Assembly (NCBI GenBank): GCA_900770025.1
Contig: CAAGIW010000031.1
Coordinates: forward strand, 1-32,964
Length of the DNA stretch: 32,964 nt
Direction of reading: 5' to 3'
Source of the DNA: an uncultured Prevotella sp.
GTDB taxonomy: Bacteria > Bacteroidota > Bacteroidia > Bacteroidales > Bacteroidaceae
Part shown: positions 25,101-32,964 of the stretch, in pieces
How positions within the stretch are numbered: the first letter of the stretch is position 1
How the letters are laid out: the number at the start of each line of letters is the position of its first letter
Notes under the pieces: generated by a model
The model's input: only the letters and a program-made list of their open reading frames with translations
The model's database searches: none
Told to the model about the DNA's origin: nothing
Program-made: the position numbers and the translations under genes

Positions 25101-25383
25101 TGGCGGTCCAGTGAAAACGCCATGTGCCATCAAGAGAGAGAGTCCTATCTCCTGGCTGATTCAGATAGGGAATATAGGAGGCACGTGCTGGTAATCTGTT
25201 TGCAGACAACATGTATTGGTTTTCCCAATCATGCTGTTCGTTTTCGTGTCCTTGAATACGGGAGAAAACTGAAAAAATAAATGTCAGACATACCATTGCT
25301 CTTATCCATGCAGTGCAAGAAGTATGAGGCGTATGGTGTGTGCGTATCCGTATATGGTATTTCATTGTACTCGATTCTTTCAT
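22126..25383 (-). CDS. Glycoside hydrolase family 2, LacZ-type beta-galactosidase
   Basis: This 1085-residue protein has the full five-domain LacZ architecture. The sugar-binding domain has YLNQPGDRTLSLDGTWRFHW, VPGDWEMNGYGTPIY and SQGSMEPAEFRLTPYL. The barrel begins at RLRGVNRHEMDPLTGK; the acid/base is Glu518 in FWSLGNESGWG and the nucleophile is Glu609 in TSEYAHAMGNALGNFKDYW. The C-terminal Bgal_small_N domain has PRFYHAPTDNDRGFGNW and YYGMGPSDNYPDR. It hydrolyses terminal beta-D-galactosides or close analogues by a retaining mechanism. The N-terminus has a long basic region before a hydrophobic segment (MVCLTFIFSVFSRIQG), fitting an export signal; Met at 25365 is an alternative start. Start 25383 lies three bases after the upstream stop, so the two genes are tightly coupled. 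Confidence 0.93.
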   Translation of the reverse strand: MKESSTMKYHIRIRTHHTPHTSCTAWIRAMVCLTFIFSVFSRIQGHENEQHDWENQYMLSANRLPARASYIPYLNQPGDRTLSLDGTWRFHWTATPDAQPADFYKVGHDDSNWDYMTVPGDWEMNGYGTPIYSSSGYTFKIQPPFVMKEPKKKYTSYTERNPTGCYRRTFELPADWEGKEVYIHFGSVASAFYVYVNGQKVGYSQGSMEPAEFRLTPYLHKGTNLIAMKVMKYSDGSYLEDQDMWRIAGIHRSIYLYATPRIRIDDLGVRTLLDEACKDAILVIDPHLSVTEGQRGEGFHVEAMLYDAEGKAVLDKTLQQEAVTMLNLDNKGKIMNERNPQRGYAPYGWMKTAIKNPKKWSAETPYLYTLKVSLKDSTQQTVERVEIKVGFRKLEIDNGRFLVNGKQVRLRGVNRHEMDPLTGKVTTEEQMMKDIRLLKQCNINAVRTCHYPNCSRWYELCDEYGIYVMDEADIEEHGLRGKLASEASWAAAFIDRTQRMAVRDRNHACVIFWSLGNESGWGPNFAATGAWLKEYDPTRFIHYEGAQGPDSKDPSTVDVISRFYPRVKQEYLNPGVKDSNMERPENARWERLLEIAEKKNDNRPVLTSEYAHAMGNALGNFKDYWDEIYSNPRMLGGFIWEWADEGIFKKRTDGKTMVAYGGDFNDVPNLGAFCVKGIVTSDRQITPKYEEVKQVYAPFRPIWKNETLLFRKLDEHACHNRYMIAWNITRNGKTTAHGEAMMTESTNTDAQGYALHPIDVQGGSKLQKAITRIQKGPNDDVRLNVSLVLREDLPWASKGHEVCNGQFVLNDALATAFKAKPLKKGKRINEETALAWIEQIQPRFYHAPTDNDRGFGNWMAKDWSNNLLDKPTLENAIAPNAITNEDGTVTVSATTIHKYLRGSICTNYQYTMDHEGNVDLHVSFTPEGELPPLPCVGITMTLPATYNRLQYYGMGPSDNYPDRQEAASIGMWQSTVEQQYVHYPRPQMSGNHEKVAMLQLTDNKGKGWIITNGSDAPFSFSVLPYSTRQLCTVKHDCDLETEPYTYLHINAVVMGLGNSSCGPGVLMRYSVKQQPYSLHLQFRKK

Positions 25384-25386
25384 TCT

Positions 25387-28300
25387 TTATTCTATGGTAA
25401 GTTTGTCGAAAATCATCTTCTCTATTCCCTCGCCTTGGAGTGTAACAATATAACTGCCTGCGTTGGTTTGTGAACCAGTGGTGATACTGGTATTGCGACG
25501 TTTGGTCTTCTTCTCGGGAGTTTTTACGAAGATTATGTCATCTTCTTTATATACCACACCGTTAAGGTCGGTAATCTTTACTCGTAAAGTCCGTTCCTTA
25601 TCCGGATTGTAGTAACGGAAACGCAAGGCATATACTTTGGCCACACCTACATTGTAGGTAAAGGTGAGGGTTCCTTTCTTCAGTACTCCTTCTGCAGTGA
25701 TGGCACTGTTGGTTTTTGGGGGAAGCAGACTATCTGGGGTGTGAACCAGAATGTCCTTGTCAAAGTTCTTCCACAGGTTTTTCACTACAGGGTATGTGAT
25801 GTCGTTGCCAGTGGTGTGCTTGGAGGCAATGGCAATGGCTGAAATGATGGCTTGTGAAGCATTGATTCTTGGGAAGTCAATCTTGATTTCTCCTCCTTTG
25901 TGCTGTATTTCTAAGGTGCGCTTGTATGGCTTTCCGTAACGCGCCTGTGCCCAAATGTCAAGGTCCTTGATAACCGTGCTGTCATTGACTGCTACGTCAA
26001 AGAGACGTATGCCCTCATAGTCGGCTGTCTCACTACTTCCTCTTCCATACCAAGGTTCAATGAAATACAACTCAATACGGTAGGTTCCAGGAGCGGCTTT
26101 GAAATGGTAAGACAGCAGATGTCTCCCAAAACGTGAGGTACGGAATAAGGGAGAGACAGGCAATGTGCAATCTGAAGTTTGGCTTGCCTGATATGGACTG
26201 GTCTCCTCGGGAAAGCGGCTGCCCCATGAGGAAGACCATGTGGTGTTGTCTTGTTGCCAGTTAGTTCCGAATACATCGGTATATTCATCGCCACCACAGT
26301 TGATGTTGTACAGGTAATGGTAGCCTTCTTCCGGATGTAGAATGCTCTCATCCCATCCTCTGAAAGATGGGAGAGCTAAACTGTCGGTGACAACTTGCTT
26401 CCCTTGATGGATTGCTGTGGCTGTTAACACGTCACCTTGTAGGGGTATGTTTTTCCATACAAAGCAGGTTGAGGGTTGAGGCTTGTTGAGTGTACTGCTC
26501 CATGAACCACATGATAGAGTCACCTGTTCGCAGTTGCTATATACGCGGATGCTGTCACTGACGAGATGGGGAACGATATATACCATTGGCTCCCGTGATG
26601 CTGGAACATAGTGCGACTTGTACATGTAATAGGCATCCACTGGTTGTTCCCATGCTGTAAGGATACCTTTGTGATTGAAGGGCCCTACCTTGTCGATGCG
26701 GCGTAGTCCTTCTTCTGGCTGTCTTCTGCCGGGATTGTCATGACTCTGCATTATCCATTGGAAATGGCCGCACACACTGTCCTTTGCTCCCTCTGCCAGT
26801 ATGACTTTCCTCTCCAGTATATCGCACATTTTTTCTTCTGTGTATCGCTCACCTGTATGGTTCCCCAAGGTGCGCCATGCGCCGTACTCTCCATTGAGCA
26901 GTTGCTCATTAGTGCTCAACTCCTTGCCGTAGTTTTCCAATACGCCCCCATATGTACCGCTCCAGTTTTGTACCACGTTCCAGTCGGTTCCTTCACCACC
27001 GTTGCAGGTGGTTATCAAACGCATGGTGCCACAGGTGGGATCCATCTCCCTGATGATTTCCGTACATTCAGCGGCAAACTCCTTTGGCAGGGTACTCTCG
27101 TTCTGCAAACCCCAAAGGATGATGGAAGGAGAATTGCGACGTTCTTTTACCCATTGGATGAGATGACGCTTGAAACTCTCTCGAAATTGAGGTGTGTCGT
27201 ACCAAATATGAGCAGAGAATTGCGGCCACCACAGAATGCCTTCACGGTCGATGAGCTCCTGATACAATAGGTTATGTGGCTGGTGGGCATCTCTGAAGGC
27301 GTTGAAGCCCGCATCTTTCACTTCCTTGATTCTGGCCTCTATCTGGGCAGGACTGAAAGCGTGGCTCTGTCCGAACATGTGCTCATATTCACATATACCA
27401 TTGATGAATACAGGTTTTCCATTCAAAAAGAAACGTTTGTCACCATCCTTCCTTGTCAGAGGCCATGAACTGGTTTTTACTCCAAAGGGAGTCAACAAGT
27501 CATCAGTTGCTTTCCCGTTGCGTTTGATGATGGTATTCAACTTGTACAGATATGGATTTTCCGGGCTCCATCGTTTGACCTCCTTGATGGCAGTGGATTG
27601 TTTTATTACACGTGTTTCTCCAGGTGCCATTGTGATTTCATCGGTGAGCCGATATATCTGCTTGCCGCCACTTTCGCATATCTTGCTTATCAGGCTGATG
27701 GCGGCCATCTCATCACTGTAGTTCTTTACTTCAGTCTCTATGTAGATGCTGTCGGCTGCAGGTGTGTTCCAAATGTGTACACCAAAAGGTTCTATCCTTA
27801 TCTTGTCGGTCACTTCAAGTGTCACCGGACGGTATATGCCGAAAGGTTGTGAACCTTCACTGAATCCCCATTCTGAACTGCATCCACCGCAAACCCAAGG
27901 CATGTCGGTAATTCCTTGCGGATGGGACACCCTTACCTCTAATTGATTGTCTGTGCCGCGGCGCACTTCCTTGGTGATGTTTATAGTTTCTGTAGTGCGT
28001 CCTATGTCGTATCTGCCCATATGTTTGCCGTTGAGCAATACTTCTGCATAGGTTCCTACACCTTCAAAGCGTAGAAAGTATTCCTTGTCTTGCAGGTCGG
28101 GTGCACGGAACACTTTTCTGAATACGGCTTTGCCGTGCAGGTTGCCGTGTTCCTTTTGCAGGGCTCCGTAGTAGTCATCCAGATTGAATGGGATGTCTTT
28201 TGTAAATATATGCTTATTGTGCTCTATCTGCCAGTCGTCATTGAGAGATGCAGTGTATCTCTTCCCTGTGGGATCTGGTGTGGGGAAGTTTACTTCGCTT

Positions 28301-29427
28301 TTCCCCATAGGGATGCTTGTGGCCACCGCAATACCACGTTGACCAGCATTGTTTACCGCACAGTAGAAATGATACACCACTCCGTTGTGCTTCACCACAT
28401 AGCTCTTGTGCGCAAACATCTCGTCGTATGGCTTGGAGGGAACAATCAGATCTTCGCCCTCCCAATCATACCAGTGTATCATGTCGCGGCTCACTGCAAA
28501 GGTATTGTAGGCGTTGTATTCTCTGGTAGGGTTGAACGCAGAGAAATAGAACATGACGTACAGATTGCCCATCCTGACTATTTGTGCGTCTCCAGTGATG
28601 GTTCCATCGGTGTCGTGTGCAAAGATGGGGTTCCCTTTATACCGTTTCCAGGTTCTCATGTCGTTGGAAAAAGCCACGCCGATACGCTCTCCTTTGGGAT
28701 GGGTCTCATCCTTGCCGCCTGCGTTATAATACATCATGAACGGATAACCGAAGAGTTTCTTGTCCACCTGATACACCGTGCTTTTGTATTGTGTCATCTG
28801 TTCCCACCACTGGGCATCCTTTTCGTTGTATGTCATGATGGGCTTGTCGTAGGTTTCCCACTGATGAGCGGTGGTTATATCGCCTGCGGTAGAGGCAAGT
28901 CCAATGCTAAGTGGTGCATTGACAGCCTCATAGCCGGTACCCTGTCCGCCGATATAAGTCATCCAGTAACGGTTCTTGAACTTGCCGATGTTGTATGTGC
29001 CACCCCATTCGTAGTCGATGAGTGCAGGAAAACCGCCTCGCTGGTTCATGTCCCATCCACTTTCTCCGAAAGCGAGAATACGTCCCAACGTGGTCCAGTG
29101 CAGAAGATCTTCACTCTGGGCTACCCATGTTTCGTAGCCACGTCCGTCGGTGCCGCTGGCTCCATTGTAGCATACGTATGTCATATACCACTTGTCGCCC
29201 TCTCTGAACACGGTGGGACAGTCAAACTTCCTGTTGTTACTCTGGGGCGCCATCACCATTCCGAACTTATATGGAGTACGTACCTCTTCATATATACGGC
29301 GCATCTCCTCTTGTGAAACACGCTGCTGAATGGCAGCAGGTTGTTTCCTCGTAGTCTTCTTTCGTTGGCTCATGGCTGCCTGTGAACAGAGCAGCAGGAC
29401 AATATACAATATCAGTTTCCGTGTCAT
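25387..29427 (-). CDS. Multidomain glycosidase: GH43-like propeller + GH2 + malectin-like domain
   Basis: This 1346-residue exported protein joins three modules. After the signal peptide (MTRKLILYIVLLLCSQAAMS), residues about 50-385 contain five propeller-like blades, each with a W/Y-rich strand: KFDCPTVFREGDKWYMTY, KFKNRYWMTYIGG, GYPFMMYYNAGG, GDAQIVRMGNLYVMFYF and HNGVVYHFYCAVNN, as in GH43/GH117/GH130-type folds. Residues about 400-1020 are a GH2 enzyme with VFINGICEYEHMFGQ, acid/base Glu777 (WGLQNEST) and nucleophile Glu847 (NGEYGAW). A malectin-type domain (about 1035-1205, INCGGDEYTDVFGTNWQQD) and a final beta-sandwich follow. The two catalytic-type modules may act on adjacent sugars. 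Whether the propeller is catalytic is unclear: D69 and D280 are candidate acids, but I see no definite Glu acid. The stop is four bases before the LacZ-type gene. Confidence 0.85.
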   Translation of the reverse strand: MTRKLILYIVLLLCSQAAMSQRKKTTRKQPAAIQQRVSQEEMRRIYEEVRTPYKFGMVMAPQSNNRKFDCPTVFREGDKWYMTYVCYNGASGTDGRGYETWVAQSEDLLHWTTLGRILAFGESGWDMNQRGGFPALIDYEWGGTYNIGKFKNRYWMTYIGGQGTGYEAVNAPLSIGLASTAGDITTAHQWETYDKPIMTYNEKDAQWWEQMTQYKSTVYQVDKKLFGYPFMMYYNAGGKDETHPKGERIGVAFSNDMRTWKRYKGNPIFAHDTDGTITGDAQIVRMGNLYVMFYFSAFNPTREYNAYNTFAVSRDMIHWYDWEGEDLIVPSKPYDEMFAHKSYVVKHNGVVYHFYCAVNNAGQRGIAVATSIPMGKSEVNFPTPDPTGKRYTASLNDDWQIEHNKHIFTKDIPFNLDDYYGALQKEHGNLHGKAVFRKVFRAPDLQDKEYFLRFEGVGTYAEVLLNGKHMGRYDIGRTTETINITKEVRRGTDNQLEVRVSHPQGITDMPWVCGGCSSEWGFSEGSQPFGIYRPVTLEVTDKIRIEPFGVHIWNTPAADSIYIETEVKNYSDEMAAISLISKICESGGKQIYRLTDEITMAPGETRVIKQSTAIKEVKRWSPENPYLYKLNTIIKRNGKATDDLLTPFGVKTSSWPLTRKDGDKRFFLNGKPVFINGICEYEHMFGQSHAFSPAQIEARIKEVKDAGFNAFRDAHQPHNLLYQELIDREGILWWPQFSAHIWYDTPQFRESFKRHLIQWVKERRNSPSIILWGLQNESTLPKEFAAECTEIIREMDPTCGTMRLITTCNGGEGTDWNVVQNWSGTYGGVLENYGKELSTNEQLLNGEYGAWRTLGNHTGERYTEEKMCDILERKVILAEGAKDSVCGHFQWIMQSHDNPGRRQPEEGLRRIDKVGPFNHKGILTAWEQPVDAYYMYKSHYVPASREPMVYIVPHLVSDSIRVYSNCEQVTLSCGSWSSTLNKPQPSTCFVWKNIPLQGDVLTATAIHQGKQVVTDSLALPSFRGWDESILHPEEGYHYLYNINCGGDEYTDVFGTNWQQDNTTWSSSWGSRFPEETSPYQASQTSDCTLPVSPLFRTSRFGRHLLSYHFKAAPGTYRIELYFIEPWYGRGSSETADYEGIRLFDVAVNDSTVIKDLDIWAQARYGKPYKRTLEIQHKGGEIKIDFPRINASQAIISAIAIASKHTTGNDITYPVVKNLWKNFDKDILVHTPDSLLPPKTNSAITAEGVLKKGTLTFTYNVGVAKVYALRFRYYNPDKERTLRVKITDLNGVVYKEDDIIFVKTPEKKTKRRNTSITTGSQTNAGSYIVTLQGEGIEKMIFDKLTIE

Positions 29428-29431
29428 ACGC

Positions 29432-32104
29432 TTACTTCATAAATAGCCAATCCACTTCATTGTTTGCACCATTGAGTCCGGCATCCCTTGTTTTCATCTT
29501 TGTCTGGGTAAATCCCGCTACCATGATGATGCCTTTGGGCAGGTTCAGGGTGTGTCTGCCTGCTCCCATATTGTAAGTATGTATGTTGGCAATGGGCATT
29601 CCTGTCATGCTGATGGCGTTGCTTATCAATGGCTCAGCCTGCCCATATTCATTGCCTGTGGCATCAATCTCCAATTTGGGTGCCTTGGCAAATTTGTTTT
29701 GGTCATCCACAAAGAAACCTACAAGTACAGTGACGGGCTGGTCACATTCAAACTCAATGGTGGCCCCCTTGATGCGTGTGGTGTCCCTGTTCAGCACCAG
29801 AGCCTTCATCTCTGTCAGTTCTGCCGCCATGGAGTCGATGGCTTCATCGCGGTTCTCAAACAGTTTGACACCCTTTTCCATCTTCACCATGGGATAGTTG
29901 CTGAGTAGTGTCACTTTGGCGTTCTTTGCCACAGGATTCATTATCTTCTCTGTGTCGCCCGAGTCGGGTGTGGTGAGTCGCTTGATATGTGCCTGCAGAC
30001 AGTCCAGTTCCTCCTCATATACGGGCATCATCTCTTCCCATGTCTTAAAGTTGCCGTTGTCACCGCCGATGGGTATTCTGCGCTGTGCTGTCTGCATACT
30101 GTTAGCGTAAAGGTAAGTGTCTTGTGTGTGTTCCACTACACGGCAATAATATTCATTGCTCTTTTGCAGCAGTGGCACGGCTTTTTCTAAATACGCCGTT
30201 TCGTGGCTCCATTTGTAGTTGAGTACCTGTTGTGCTGCCAGTACTTTATATTTGAATGAGTATGCGAAATCACGGTAGCACTGCATGTCATTTGCTAAGC
30301 GTGCATATTCTTCCTTGTTCTTGGTAATCTTCTCACTCAGACCTTCCAAAGCTTCCACAGCCTTGTCTCCGTGTGTCACACATTGCTCCACGATGTCTAT
30401 AGGAAGTTCTCCACTGTGTTTTTCTCCTTTCCATTCCTTTTCCACATATTCAATCAACTTCTCTCCTGCCGGTCCGCAACTTTCATAGAAGCCGGGGTAG
30501 ATGGTGTACTTGTAGGGATTGACCAACTGACTGATTTTCATTCCCAAGAGCAAGCATTGGCGGTTGCCTTCTGTGATGCCGAAACGGCGCAACAGTTTGG
30601 GCGCAATCTCTCCGCTCTCGTCAAGTGCCTTGATAATCTGCTGTGCGGTATGTACATCGGTGCCATATTCCTGTGCCACCACTTTCTTCCAATAGTCCAT
30701 ATCGTCGGCATGTTCGTTTTTCCATGCGTAGCGTCCCCACACTGCATACCACATCTTGTCTCGGTCAATCTGCAGCAGGCGTTCTCCGTTTGGCAGTCTG
30801 TCTGCAGTATAAGGCCAATCCCAGTAACTGGCCTGTGGGTACAGATGCAAACCTTTTGCATGGTGCACACTGTGCATGGCACTCATGGTCTTCTTTACAA
30901 AAGAGGGCGATGACCAGCGCCACGGCTCCAGATTGGCAAGGATGTGCACGTTCTCTATATGTATAGGTGCAGCAGCTGCCAGTTGCTGATGTGTCTCTCC
31001 CCATGGTCCTCCAGGCTGATAGGTGGTGAGCGACTCACCCGTATATTTGCTCATCGTGTATATGTTCTTATACAGGGGAAGTGCTTCGTGTAGCACTCTT
31101 GGTCCATCTGTATCGTGCGAACGCAAGATAATGGGTGGCTCGTCTTGTCTTCCAGAGGCCTTCAGTCCGTCTCTGATACCGGGGATGATGGTCTCGTTCA
31201 TCCACTTTACGTCGTCATCGATGGTTGCCATTGCCTCTCCTAAGCATACCAGAAACCCTACGTTGGGGTACTTCTCTACAAAGGCGGCGATGCTTTTACG
31301 CGTGTAGTCGCTGATAAGCGGAGTGATGGGACGATTCCTGTCTTGCGTGCTGATGCCGTAGTGATCGGCAAAGGGTTTTGATACAAGGATATTGTAAAAC
31401 ATCTGAATCACTTTCATCCCTCTGCGACCTGCCTCAGTGGTGAGAAAGGTGAACATCTCCTGATTCTTGTCCATGGTTGCATCATCCACCTCGGGGGCGA
31501 AGGGATAGTCTTTCAGTTTCACTAATGAGGCAAAGGGATGACCGTTCCACAGATATACACTGTTCATGTTGTTCTCAGCCAGCATGTCCAAGTATTTTAT
31601 CCACAGTTCCTTGTCATAGAACCAGGGGAAATTCTCGGGGGTGTAGGGGTATTCATACACTTTATGGCCAGGCAGATATACCGTCTTCTGCAATCCCACG
31701 CAGGCTCCTCTCATCAGCATCTCCGGTGCTTCTGTAATGGTCTCTTGCAGGTCTATCGTTCCATGCTGTACATAGTAATTCACTAAACGATTGGCACCGT
31801 AGATGGTTCCCGATGCGTCATTTCCTGTGATGTGTATGGTTTTCCCCTTCTTCTGGATGCTGAAGCCTTCCGCGGCAAGCGTCTTGTCATTGGATATGCT
31901 GATTCTTATTTTCCATCCTTTTGGCAATGCGCCTATTTTCCTTTCTAACACCTGTGCGGCATATTCGGTTTGGGGTATGCAGTGCTTTTTGTCCACCACC
32001 ACCTTGATGGTTCCCTGCTGTGTGTTGTGTGTGGCTGCGGCTTTTGCTTCCGTACAGAGACTAATGGCCATCATTGAGGCCAGAATCAGGTTTGTTAGTT
32101 TCAT
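29432..32104 (-). CDS. Exported TIM-barrel hydrolase with GH67N/GH20b-like N-terminal domain
   Basis: This 890-residue protein has a signal peptide (MKLTNLILASMMAISLCTEA) and, at about 30-115, an alpha/beta domain ending FSIQKKGKTIHITGNDASGT and IYGANRLVNYY. That is the accessory domain shared by GH67 alpha-glucuronidases and GH20 hexosaminidases. A barrel-like region follows with MRGACVGLQKTVYLPG, LDMLAENNMNSVYLWNGHPF and RRGMKVIQMFYNILVS. Candidate acidic residues lie in CLGEAMATIDDDVKW and ENVHILANLEPWRWSS. Then come a helical region and a C-terminal beta-sandwich with HTLNLPKGIIMVAGF. I cannot assign a CAZy family; alpha-glucuronidase or alpha-galacturonidase activity is the best guess and would suit an acidic-sugar-containing glycan. 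The stop is four bases before the propeller-GH2 gene. Confidence 0.7.
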   Translation of the reverse strand: MKLTNLILASMMAISLCTEAKAAATHNTQQGTIKVVVDKKHCIPQTEYAAQVLERKIGALPKGWKIRISISNDKTLAAEGFSIQKKGKTIHITGNDASGTIYGANRLVNYYVQHGTIDLQETITEAPEMLMRGACVGLQKTVYLPGHKVYEYPYTPENFPWFYDKELWIKYLDMLAENNMNSVYLWNGHPFASLVKLKDYPFAPEVDDATMDKNQEMFTFLTTEAGRRGMKVIQMFYNILVSKPFADHYGISTQDRNRPITPLISDYTRKSIAAFVEKYPNVGFLVCLGEAMATIDDDVKWMNETIIPGIRDGLKASGRQDEPPIILRSHDTDGPRVLHEALPLYKNIYTMSKYTGESLTTYQPGGPWGETHQQLAAAAPIHIENVHILANLEPWRWSSPSFVKKTMSAMHSVHHAKGLHLYPQASYWDWPYTADRLPNGERLLQIDRDKMWYAVWGRYAWKNEHADDMDYWKKVVAQEYGTDVHTAQQIIKALDESGEIAPKLLRRFGITEGNRQCLLLGMKISQLVNPYKYTIYPGFYESCGPAGEKLIEYVEKEWKGEKHSGELPIDIVEQCVTHGDKAVEALEGLSEKITKNKEEYARLANDMQCYRDFAYSFKYKVLAAQQVLNYKWSHETAYLEKAVPLLQKSNEYYCRVVEHTQDTYLYANSMQTAQRRIPIGGDNGNFKTWEEMMPVYEEELDCLQAHIKRLTTPDSGDTEKIMNPVAKNAKVTLLSNYPMVKMEKGVKLFENRDEAIDSMAAELTEMKALVLNRDTTRIKGATIEFECDQPVTVLVGFFVDDQNKFAKAPKLEIDATGNEYGQAEPLISNAISMTGMPIANIHTYNMGAGRHTLNLPKGIIMVAGFTQTKMKTRDAGLNGANNEVDWLFMK

Positions 32105-32146
32105 AGAAATCAGGTTTATCTGTTTGTTTTTGTTTTCTCCTTTCGC

Positions 32147-32964
32147 TTACTTCATAATGCCAGCATTGGCTTTGATGCTGTCAGCCACTTGAGGACCGTT
32201 GTTTTCCCAAATGTTGCATGGTCCGTTGGCATTCTTCAAGTATTTGTCAGTGGGAGTCCAGTTGTTTCTCACGGTGATGCACGATGAACCCTCATCGGTG
32301 TAGAGGTAGAACCAGTGATTGGGGTCGTGTGCATAGGGAGGGTTGTAGATGTCGCGCACCACGTTGTTCTGGATGAAACTGTGGGGCTGTGCCCCCAGCG
32401 TGTAGATGCCTGCCGTGTCGTACATGTGCTTGGCATAGTGGTGTATCAGGTTGCCGTCCACCAGATTGTTTGCCATGGCGCATGGCTGTTGGTTCCAGCC
32501 CCATCCCATGCTGATGCCGGTATAGGACACCTCGCTTATCTCATTGTGGCAGATTCTGATGTCTCTCACATAGCCTGCTGCTATTCCCACGCAACCCCAG
32601 TCTTCGTTGGTCACGTCGGTGATGAGGTTATTGGTGATGGAGAGTGCGGTGCACACTATGTCCATGTCTTTCGGCAGGTATGGCAGATGGGCTTCATGTG
32701 CCTCTCCTCCAAAGGTGCCTGCCACGATGCCGTTTCCTCCTATATCCGTGAAGGTGCAGTGATCAATGCTTCCCCCCTTGGTATAGAGGTGATAATCCAC
32801 ACCGGTGGATGCTAAATGCTCAAACCTGCATTGACTGAAATGGACGTCTTCAGCTGCATTCACTAATATGGCAGCGGCAGGTCTTCCCACCCATCCTTGG
32901 TTATCCAACTTGTGGTCGCCGTTGGGACGAATCATCTTCGGGCGCAGCTTGTAGGCCTCTGTCA
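32147..32964 (-). CDS. Right-handed parallel beta-helix protein (C-terminal part, gene continues past window)
   Basis: The frame is open to the right edge of the window (reading TEAYKLRPKMIRPNG before the internal Met at 32935), so only about 272 C-terminal residues are seen. Repeated beta-helix coils appear as FSQCRFEHLASTGVDYHLYT, GGSIDHCTFTDIGGNGIVAG, ISNNLI-like (ITNNLITDVTNED) and VDGNLIHHYAKHMYDTAGIY. Proteins of this fold include polysaccharide lyases, GH28 and the GH141 family of alpha-L-fucosidases/xylanases. GH141 would suit the locus, but the fold alone does not prove it. No catalytic residues can be named from this part. The stop is 42 bases before the next gene, so it is likely transcribed with the rest of the operon. 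Confidence 0.8.
   Translation of the reverse strand, partial: TEAYKLRPKMIRPNGDHKLDNQGWVGRPAAAILVNAAEDVHFSQCRFEHLASTGVDYHLYTKGGSIDHCTFTDIGGNGIVAGTFGGEAHEAHLPYLPKDMDIVCTALSITNNLITDVTNEDWGCVGIAAGYVRDIRICHNEISEVSYTGISMGWGWNQQPCAMANNLVDGNLIHHYAKHMYDTAGIYTLGAQPHSFIQNNVVRDIYNPPYAHDPNHWFYLYTDEGSSCITVRNNWTPTDKYLKNANGPCNIWENNGPQVADSIKANAGIMK

Noticed and set aside
28090..29316. A 408-codon plus-strand open frame opposite the propeller domain
   Set aside because: It lies wholly antisense to a well-supported propeller-GH2 gene and its Cys/His/Val-rich composition has no family features.
1..32964. tRNA or rRNA genes
   Set aside because: I looked at the gene-free stretches (1-124, 1011-1323, 8381-9161) and saw no cloverleaf-like arms, conserved TTCGAATCC-type loops or rRNA sequence.

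Overview
The window looks like chromosome of a Bacteroidales bacterium, most likely Prevotella-like. The reasons are Bacteroides-type mobile-element remnants, candidate promoters carrying the TAnnTTTG -7 motif, few clear Shine-Dalgarno sites, a multi-copy-type AAA-ATPase/PD-(D/E)XK gene, and a long run of exported glycoside hydrolases of the kind found in polysaccharide utilization loci (PULs). Genus and substrate cannot be settled from the sequence alone.

Region 1 (1-1010) is a decayed mobile-element scar. The 5' part of a tyrosine recombinase gene, with a premature stop, is joined to the 3' end of a relaxase gene. The relaxase piece has its own internal deletion or frameshift, and a strong hairpin follows it. 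Region 2 (about 1250-6610) holds glycan-assembly genes: a rightward operon of three glycosyltransferases (GT2, a GT4-like enzyme, GT2) behind a recognisable promoter, converging on a leftward pair (core-2/GT14-like, then GT4). Region 3 (6641-9161) has an AAA-ATPase-like/PD-(D/E)XK gene and a 0.78-kb gene-free stretch. That stretch contains G/C-rich palindromes and a perfectly phased 4 x 22-bp tandem repeat. Region 4 (9162-9536) is a desulfoferrodoxin-type superoxide reductase with all metal ligands present.

Region 5 (9573 to the right edge) is nine genes, all on the minus strand, with gaps of 3 to about 78 bases, apparently one long transcript entering from the right. In transcription order they are: a parallel beta-helix protein (cut by the window edge), a GH67N-like TIM-barrel hydrolase, a propeller + GH2 + malectin fusion, a LacZ-type GH2, a second GH2, a GH106 alpha-L-rhamnosidase, a SASA-type acetylesterase, a DUF5703-type six-hairpin protein, and a GH78 alpha-L-rhamnosidase. 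All eight complete proteins appear to have ordinary signal peptides and none has a convincing lipobox. This suggests a periplasmic set of exo-acting enzymes and an esterase that strip a rhamnose-bearing, acetylated, beta-galactoside- or uronide-containing oligosaccharide. Rhamnogalacturonan side chains or an arabinogalactan-like glycan are the leading guesses. No SusC/SusD pair, surface endo-enzyme or regulator lies in the window; if present they should be to the right.

The best candidates for something undescribed are the propeller-GH2-malectin fusion, the GH67N-like and DUF5703 proteins, and the 22-bp repeat array.
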